Shown: positions 58,153 to 64,000 of the stretch, piece after piece
Position numbering within the stretch: the first letter of the stretch is position 1
How the letters are laid out: the number at the start of each line of letters is the position of its first letter
NCBI GenBank assembly: GCA_029532415.1
Contig: JAQOTA010000053.1
Coordinates: 2,914,001-2,978,000, forward strand
Origin: Marasmius tenuissimus
Lineage: Eukaryota > Basidiomycota > Agaricomycetes > Agaricales > Marasmiaceae
DNA length: 64,000 bases
Direction: 5' to 3'
Notes under the pieces: generated by a model
The model's database searches: none
What the model was told of the DNA's origin: nothing
Seen by the model: only the letters and a program-made list of their open reading frames with translations
Translations under genes and position numbers: made by a program

Positions 58153-59640
58153 ATGTCCAAGACGGAGACTCAGTCAGGGACCCCGATGGGCCCATTGAAA
58201 GCGAAGAAGCCGTATCCTTTCTGGCTTGGTGGTGAGTACAACCGTCTCCACTGCGTAAGCATTCATGAGGGCTTACGATCTCCCCCTTCGACTTTAGGTG
58301 TGGCTGCGACGATAGCTGCGTCGATAACGCAGTACGTCTCCCTAACACGCATCCGAACTTGATATACTCATCGCACACCTCAAAAGTCCCCTCGACCTCA
58401 CCAAGGTCCGACTACAAGCCTCCGGTGATAAACGAATGTTGGAGAGTATAAAGAAGACACTGAGGACTGCTGGTACGGGACGTTTTTACATCATATCGTC
58501 GCCCCTTGCCTTATCCCCTTCCCATAACTTTAAGGCGTTCGAGGCCTCTTCGATGGAATTACCGGCACGTGGATGCGTCAAATGTCATATTCGATGTGTC
58601 GTTTCTGGGCATACGAAGAGAGTAAGAAGTTGATTGGTGCGACGAGTAAGGATGCGCCTGCTTGGAAGTTGGGGCTTGCTGGGAGTATGGGTGCGTCATA
58701 CCGTCTTATCCTCCTCCCCCCCCCTTGGAGCTAATTTCTTCTGTTCGTAGCCGGTGGAATTGCGGGGTTTGTTGGGAACCCAGGAGGTACGATCGGCTCC
58801 CCCCTACACTTTTCAAACTCGATAGCTAATTATGAACGCTATCTTTCGCTTCACACATAGAAATCGTGATGGTCCGTTTACAGGGTGACTTTGCGAAACC
58901 ACCAGAGAAGCGGTTCAACTATAAACACTGTTTCGATGCGTTGTTCAGGGTGAGTGGATTGTGTGCACTAATCGGAAGTGCCTGACACTTCTCTCTCTCT
59001 CCCTCTGCAGATGGTCAGAGAAGAAGGAGCATCCTCCCTCGCTAGAGGTGTAGGCCCGAACGTGTTCCGTGCGATCCTGATGAACGCCAGTCAACTGGCG
59101 TCGTACGATTTTTTCAAGGCAGAGTTGTTGAAGACGCCGTATTTTGAGGATAATATTGCGTGTCATTTTACGGCTAGTTTTGCTGCTGTACGTGTGTGCT
59201 CCTGAGTATGTGTGTGTCTGTGTTGACGAGATTTGGGTAGGGTACGGTTGCGACGACGGTTTGTTCGCCGGCGGATGTGTTGAAGGTACGTGATTGCTAA
59301 TTATACTATCGCTCCTATCCTATCTTTACGATGGCTGATCCCTTCCTCCTCTTCCTCCTATAGAGTCGTATCATGAACGCTTCCGGACCCGGATCTACGG
59401 TACGTTCACTCCCCTCTCAATGCCTCTCCTGTGCTCAATACTCACATCCTTCCCTCCCCTCAGTCAACTATCACAGCCATCCGAACTGCGATCAAGACCG
59501 AAGGCCCAATGTTCATGTTCAAAGGCTGGGTGCCCGCGTGGATGCGTCTCCAGCCGACGACGATTTTGATTTTCCTCACGTTGGAGCAGTTGAAGAATTT
59601 GGTGGATGTGAGTAGGAGGAGTGGGTATGATTTTGTTTGA
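58153..59640 (+). CDS. DIC1: Mitochondrial dicarboxylate carrier
   Basis: Many small exons, the first four being 58153-58231, 58298-58331, 58387-58472 and from 58535. The protein is about 300 aa, the usual length for a mitochondrial carrier. Three repeats with the P-x-D/E-x-x-K/x-x-R signature are seen. The first is PLDLTKVRLQAS (its His-Pro codons are rebuilt across an intron), the second GEIVMVRLQGDFAKPP and the third PADVLKSRIMNA. Other matches to DIC1 include DGITGTWMRQMSYSMCRFWA, REEGASSLARGVGPNVFRAI, MNASQLASYDFFKAELL and KGWVPAWMRLQPTTILIFLT. It exchanges malate or succinate for phosphate across the inner mitochondrial membrane. The start MSKTETQ has no obvious cleaved presequence, as normal for this family. 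Convergent with the glycosidase gene. Confidence 0.93.
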
Positions 59641-59922
59641 GTTGAGGGGGGAGGAATAGTGGGGGATATCTTGAGACAATGGATGCTTTGTACATATGTA
59701 GAACGAGCTCGGGGTGTTTTTGTAAGATTTGAGAGAGAGAGAATACAGGATTTTTTGTAGTTTATGATTTATATCGCGAGTGGGACTTGTACATGTGCGT
59801 CTGGACCCATCTGGACTTGTATTGACTCTGAGGAGATCACTGGGAATTCGCTTATTCGAAGTTTCGTTGCCTGCGGGGATTCCGGTCAACACAGGGCATC
59901 GAGAGAGAAAGATCGACACTGA

Positions 59923-62900
59923 TTAGGCACCCACCCCAAAAGGCCAAAGCGTAACCACCGTACTCGACTCTACACACACCGGATCCTCCGGAGGATTCTC
60001 AGCGAACAAATCCCCGCCTACAGGCCACTCGATACGACACGCGGACGCTGTGATCCGAGTGGGTGGGTTCCCCGTGTCGAATATGGGAGAAGGGAGTTTT
60101 TCGCCGGGGAGGAGGGGGCCGGAGTGGAATGTGAGTTGGGTTGGGTTGAGAGCGTATTGCCAGGGGGAGATGGGGTCGTATTCGAGGTCGATGGCGCGGT
60201 TTTCGTGGGGGTGGATGGAGAGGAGGCGTTCGGCGCGGTGGACTGGGTTTGGGGGTGGGGGAAGGGGGAAGTGGGGGTTAGTGGGGGGTGGGGAGGTGGG
60301 GAGGTGGGGAGAGGGGGATCTTACTGTCGAGTGCGTAGTTGAGAGGACCTCGATGGATAGCTATGGATCCGTGTGGGCGGTTTTCTGTGGGCGTTTGTTA
60401 GGTGGGGTGGTGTTTTACTAGAGGTGTGTGCCTACCGGTGGTGATTTTGGAAGGTACCCTCAGCTCGAGGCTGGTATTTCCTTTCTTGACAGATACTTTC
60501 TGTAACCCATTGACTGGTGATAGGCTCCCCTCTGGACCGTGGTTGACGGATATCGATCCTTCTGAGACCCAGCTGGGGATACGGATGTAGAAAGTGAAAT
60601 CCTTCGTGGCGGATATCTCGTAGTTCAATACGTCGCCAAAGGGGTACAGAGTTTCTACGGAGACCGAGACGTTGTTGTCTTGCCAGTGTATTGTAATCAG
60701 CCGAGTAGAAAAGATAGTTGGGCGGAAGGGGAAGACTGACTATTAGCGAGCGTGACGTGCGTATTGAAGGGTCCCAAGTATAGATGAACGAGCGATTTGG
60801 TGTCGTTGGTGGTGAGGAAGGCGTTGGTGATGAATTTGGGCCAGCCTTGTGGGAAGTTGACTGTGCAGCAGCTAGGAGAGGGGGGTGGCGGAATTAATAC
60901 GTGTAAAGCGGTCGGATGGGAGGGAGCGTTTACGGGTAATTGGGCTCGAGGCCGAAGATATTGGAATCGGGTCTGTAGGACGAGTGGTTAGGGTGCATCA
61001 GTAGAAAGGATCGGATGTCCTACCCATCCTCCGGGAACGGATTTCTGTGGTGCGGGGTGTTGAGTGAGAGCCTTTGACCACAATCGGGGAAAGTATGAAC
61101 TCACGGTGTCATATTCTTCGCTGCGATTTGGTTCTGCTGCTGCAAGTACTGTCGTCCCCACATATCTGGAAAATACGTCAAACCCAGCGATCACGGACTG
61201 ATGCGTTCCAAGTACTTACTGGCGGTGATTGTAGCGGGCAACGCGTTGTAAGCCATCCGTTCGACCTGGTCGGCGAACTTGATGTCACCCATGACCTGAA
61301 AGAGATAGGAGCCGCTGTATATCGATGAAGGTGAGAACTTTAATGTACGGTTCCCCCGGGAATTGAAACGAGTTACGAGAACATGGCTTCCTGTATGTAC
61401 ATAGACGGAGGTTGAGCTTTTTTCAGACGGGGCAGACTGAGAGTGCACGTACCACTACTAGACACAACTCTGACCTGGAAGGCAAGAACTTTGAGTGACG
61501 AGCAGCGATTGCGTGGTTAGCGACTCACCCTCGATTTGCTTCCAAACCCGCGAGCATCTCGTCGGCTCCAAACGCACCTGAAGGTCGGCCATGATACTTG
61601 AACAAGAGGTCCCAGCTGAGACTGGCTGCTTCGAGGTCTAGGAAACGGTTCATAAACGAGTAGGAGTGAGGGTTGAAGAATACCGACCGGAAGCGTTGTG
61701 AGTGAATCGGTAGGTGGCAGGGAGGGCTTTGAGTCCCTCTGCCATGTTGACACCGTGCCACTAGATCATGTTTTTCAGGTAAATGCCTCGTTCGAAAAAG
61801 TCAGACTCGGGACCGACGTAAAGGGGTTTGTTGAAGGGGTTTGGAAGTCCCTCAACTGCGGTGGACTCAATACGGTGAGGGAGAACAAACGCTGAGACGG
61901 CTTGCCTGGGCCTTTCGGAAAGAGCTTCGATGGACGTGAGGAGGGAGACAATCAGGACCGTAGGTCTCGTACCTCTTCTGAAAAGACCTTCTCCCAAGGA
62001 GCACCGCTCCATTTCAATCGTCGCATCGTGTCGACTAGGAGTTCTTCCTGTCCTCTCGGGTGTTTATCGTACAACCTTTGCGGATGGTTATGGCGGTACG
62101 GGCGGAGAATACTCAGAGTACTGTCTCACCATTGCAAGGCAATCACAAAGTCTTCCCATCGTGTCTCAGCCCATTTATCGACTCCTTCTCCGTTCTTCAA
62201 CATCGTGTTTGCGAGTTTCACAAACTTGTGCAGTGCATTGACCACGCGCTCCGTGGCTTCGGGTCTGTACTCGATCAATTGAATTGCGCCGAAGAAGAAA
62301 GGGTACCTATGAGAGAGAGGGACTGTCAGGTTTGAAGAGGTGTAATGGTACACGAGGGGGACGCACCTTCCCCACAGGTAACGCGGTTTACTCGTCCCAA
62401 CCTCCGGACCCAGCCATCCACTGGAGTCCTGGTGATCCAGGACGTAGTCGAGGAATTCTTGGGTTTTCTGATTGATGACAGTGTGGTTGACGAGGATGCC
62501 GTTGGGCACCATCGCGTTCTTATAATATGACATGCATAATTGAAGCCGGCGGAAAAAATGGAAAAGAAACGGAATGCCGGAAAACTCACAAACCAGTAGC
62601 TCCCCGCTGCGAATTTCTATTTTCAGGGCGGCTAAAATTTTCCATCGAACCATCAGATCACTGACCTTCTTCTAGGTATGAATAGTACGCGTCTCCTCCC
62701 ACCCAGTCAGATTTTGACACCCTTTTCCACGAGTTGGACATGCTGTTGATGTATCGGATCGGACAAAGGACTCACAAATCGTAGAACTCGTGCATGTGCC
62801 CCGCAACGCCATCCGTTTGGACTTGAAGCTGGGGGCGTTACACGTGAATCAGTCATGGTGTGTAACTGAACGCCGAACACCACAGGGACTCCGAACCTGT

Positions 62901-63078
62901 TCGTATAGCCATCCTGAAGGCTTTATCCCTCCTAAGGGAATGTTCTCGAAAGCCTTGGGCGCTACTGTAGGTGTACTCCTTCAGTAGACTAAGACTTGAG
63001 GATCGCGCCCAACTCACATTTAGCCTGGACGCCGCTGGCAGCGATGACGAGCACAAGAACAGTGCCTAGTGCGCACAT
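59923..63078 (-). CDS. Glycoside hydrolase family 127-type protein (DUF1680), secreted
   Basis: A large multi-exon minus gene starting at 63078 with a short signal peptide ending GVQA. Conserved order: FENIPLGGIKPSGWLYEQ, LQVQTDGVAGHMHEFYD, YYKNAMVPNGILVNH, DYVLDHQDSSGWLGPE, RYLWGR-YPFFFGAIQLIEY. Then come DLLFKYHGRPSGAFGADEML, MGDIKFADQVERMAYNALPA, SCCTVNFPQGWPKFITNAF (the CC-x-x-N zone, where the Cys nucleophile lies in GH127) and FTFYIRIPSWVSEGSISVN. The late GSIAIHRGPLNYALDS precedes the final PPEDPVCVESSTVVTLWPFG. Known GH127 enzymes remove beta-L-arabinofuranose; the fungal substrate is not established. One intron (about 60330-60245) is almost pure C-tract on the sense strand. The stop is at 59925-59923. 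Confidence 0.88.
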
Positions 63079-63496
63079 CGGAGTAAGAGGGGAAACCTTA
63101 TAGTCCTGATAAGGATAACAAGGATGAGAAATGAATGCTTGAGCTAATCGCGGGTACATTATAAGGAAATGAGCAAATAGACATCATGACAGTGCATGTT
63201 GAAAACGCGGCCCTGTGAGGTGTGAGAGCGCTGACGCTGCGTCTTGCCTTTCGCCCCCATCTGACCTAGGTCCAACACGAGGCAGATCCGCTAGGTACTC
63301 CCGGCAGCGGCCTCAAAAACACGAGGCTCACGCGTTGAACGTCCTTAGACGTCTCTTGATCCTCAACTACCACGATCCTAGCTCAGCTTCGTTGCTGCAG
63401 CCGACGTCGAGCTCAAAAAATCACCAAAAAAAACCATAAAAAATATTCCATTCCCATTCATTGCGACGCGTTACATCCCGTTCTCTACGACGTGCT
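63079..63496. other. Divergent promoter region
   Basis: About 420 bp between the glycosidase start (minus) and the truncated gene (plus). An A-rich run near 63415-63445 precedes the second gene. No open frame of note. Confidence 0.5.
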
Positions 63497-64000
63497 ATGT
63501 TCTTTTTCTCTCGTTCACGTTCTTCACGACAAGACACTCCAGATGATCCTCATTCGGATGCGAACAATGACAGCAATGTCCCTAACGCAAACTCAGAGTC
63601 TGCTGGTGAATCTCCCGTAACTGCAGAACGGGCACCCGACGACGACGGCCGACCTTCATCTTATTCTCCTGCTCAAATGTCCGCGTCCAGAGATTCGGAA
63701 GGCTACCCTTCATGGCTTCCCAAACGACCCCCTCCGCCAGCCCCAGCTTCCACTTTCCATTCGTCTATTGGTTTTCCGGAACCAGGTCAAGGTGAACAAG
63801 CGATGATTGGTGGGCGCAAGCCGACACCGCGTTCAATTCGGCTTGTCAGCCTAGAGGGCGGTGACATGGGAGAGAAGGAGGCTGGTCAGCCCGTCATTCC
63901 AGGCGGTCCAGCGCGCCCTCGAGTTTGGTCGAGGGGTGCCGTTTCTGCACTGACACCAACAGTTTTCTCTGGGGCCTTCCCGCCAGACGCACCTCAACTC
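63497..64000 (+). CDS. Unidentified protein, 5' part only (window end)
   Basis: An ATG at 63497 opens 168 codons without a stop or an obvious intron to the window edge. The sequence begins MFFFSRSRSSRQDTPDD, then is rich in Ser, Asp and Asn. A more structured YPSWLPKRPPPPAPASTFHS, then KPTPRSIRLVSLEGG, and RVWSRGAVSALTPTVFSGAF close to the edge. No domain is visible in this part. The polar, disordered head with a SWLPKRPPPPAP motif suggests a basidiomycete protein whose folded or membrane part lies beyond the window. Coding call rests on open length and codon-like composition; function unknown. Confidence 0.7.
   Translation, partial: MFFFSRSRSSRQDTPDDPHSDANNDSNVPNANSESAGESPVTAERAPDDDGRPSSYSPAQMSASRDSEGYPSWLPKRPPPPAPASTFHSSIGFPEPGQGEQAMIGGRKPTPRSIRLVSLEGGDMGEKEAGQPVIPGGPARPRVWSRGAVSALTPTVFSGAFPPDAPQL

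Noticed and set aside
1..64000. tRNA genes, CRISPR arrays, LTR or reverse transcriptase elements
   Set aside because: I looked for B-box-like GTTCGA patterns, regular spaced repeats and RT/integrase-type proteins and saw none.

Overview
This window is nuclear DNA of a filamentous fungus, most likely a mushroom-forming basidiomycete (Agaricomycetes). Genes are dense on both strands and cut by many 45-85 nt GT-AG introns, some exons are only 18-24 nt long, and the families are fungal housekeeping and secretory genes. I saw no rRNA, tRNA, CRISPR array or transposase/reverse transcriptase gene.

Layout, left to right. 1-8 kb: a GST-like protein and a large ArAE/FUSC-type multi-TM protein, both on minus. 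8-14 kb: transaldolase (TAL1) and a POT/PTR2 oligopeptide transporter. 14.5-22.4 kb, all plus: autophagy scaffold ATG13, an ECM14-type carboxypeptidase-like protein lacking catalytic residues, and a Bem46/ABHD13-type hydrolase. 23-28 kb, minus: a TLC-domain membrane protein and a secreted BBE/PCMH flavin oxidase. 29.5-33.3 kb, plus: a protein resembling bacterial TupA-type solute-binding proteins, and a Dma1-type FHA-RING ubiquitin ligase. 34.4-38.4 kb, minus: a Zn2Cys6 regulator and nucleoporin NUP53/Nup35. 40-48 kb, plus: a ferric reductase, a large foldback element, a DHA1-type MFS transporter and PEX19. 48-52.6 kb, minus: an allantoate/nicotinate-type MFS transporter and a secreted phytase-like protein. 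54-60 kb, plus: CtIP/Sae2/Ctp1, an intronless acidic protein of unknown function and a mitochondrial dicarboxylate carrier. 60-63 kb, minus: a GH127-type (DUF1680) glycosidase. The last 0.5 kb holds the 5' end of an unidentified gene that runs off the window.

The genes do not form an obvious biosynthetic cluster. They are conserved single genes (pentose phosphate pathway, autophagy, peroxisome import, nuclear pore, end resection) mixed with secreted or transport genes. The least ordinary items are a near-perfect 266-bp-arm foldback between the ferric reductase and an MFS gene, a 144-bp foldback in the FUSC/TAL1 intergenic region, the TupA-like gene, the ECM14 pseudo-enzyme, a diverged ~525-bp tandem duplication upstream of CtIP, and a C-tract intron in the glycosidase gene.

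Exon models were made by hand from splice consensus, reading frame and remembered family patterns. Protein lengths are given only where the exon sum closed in frame.
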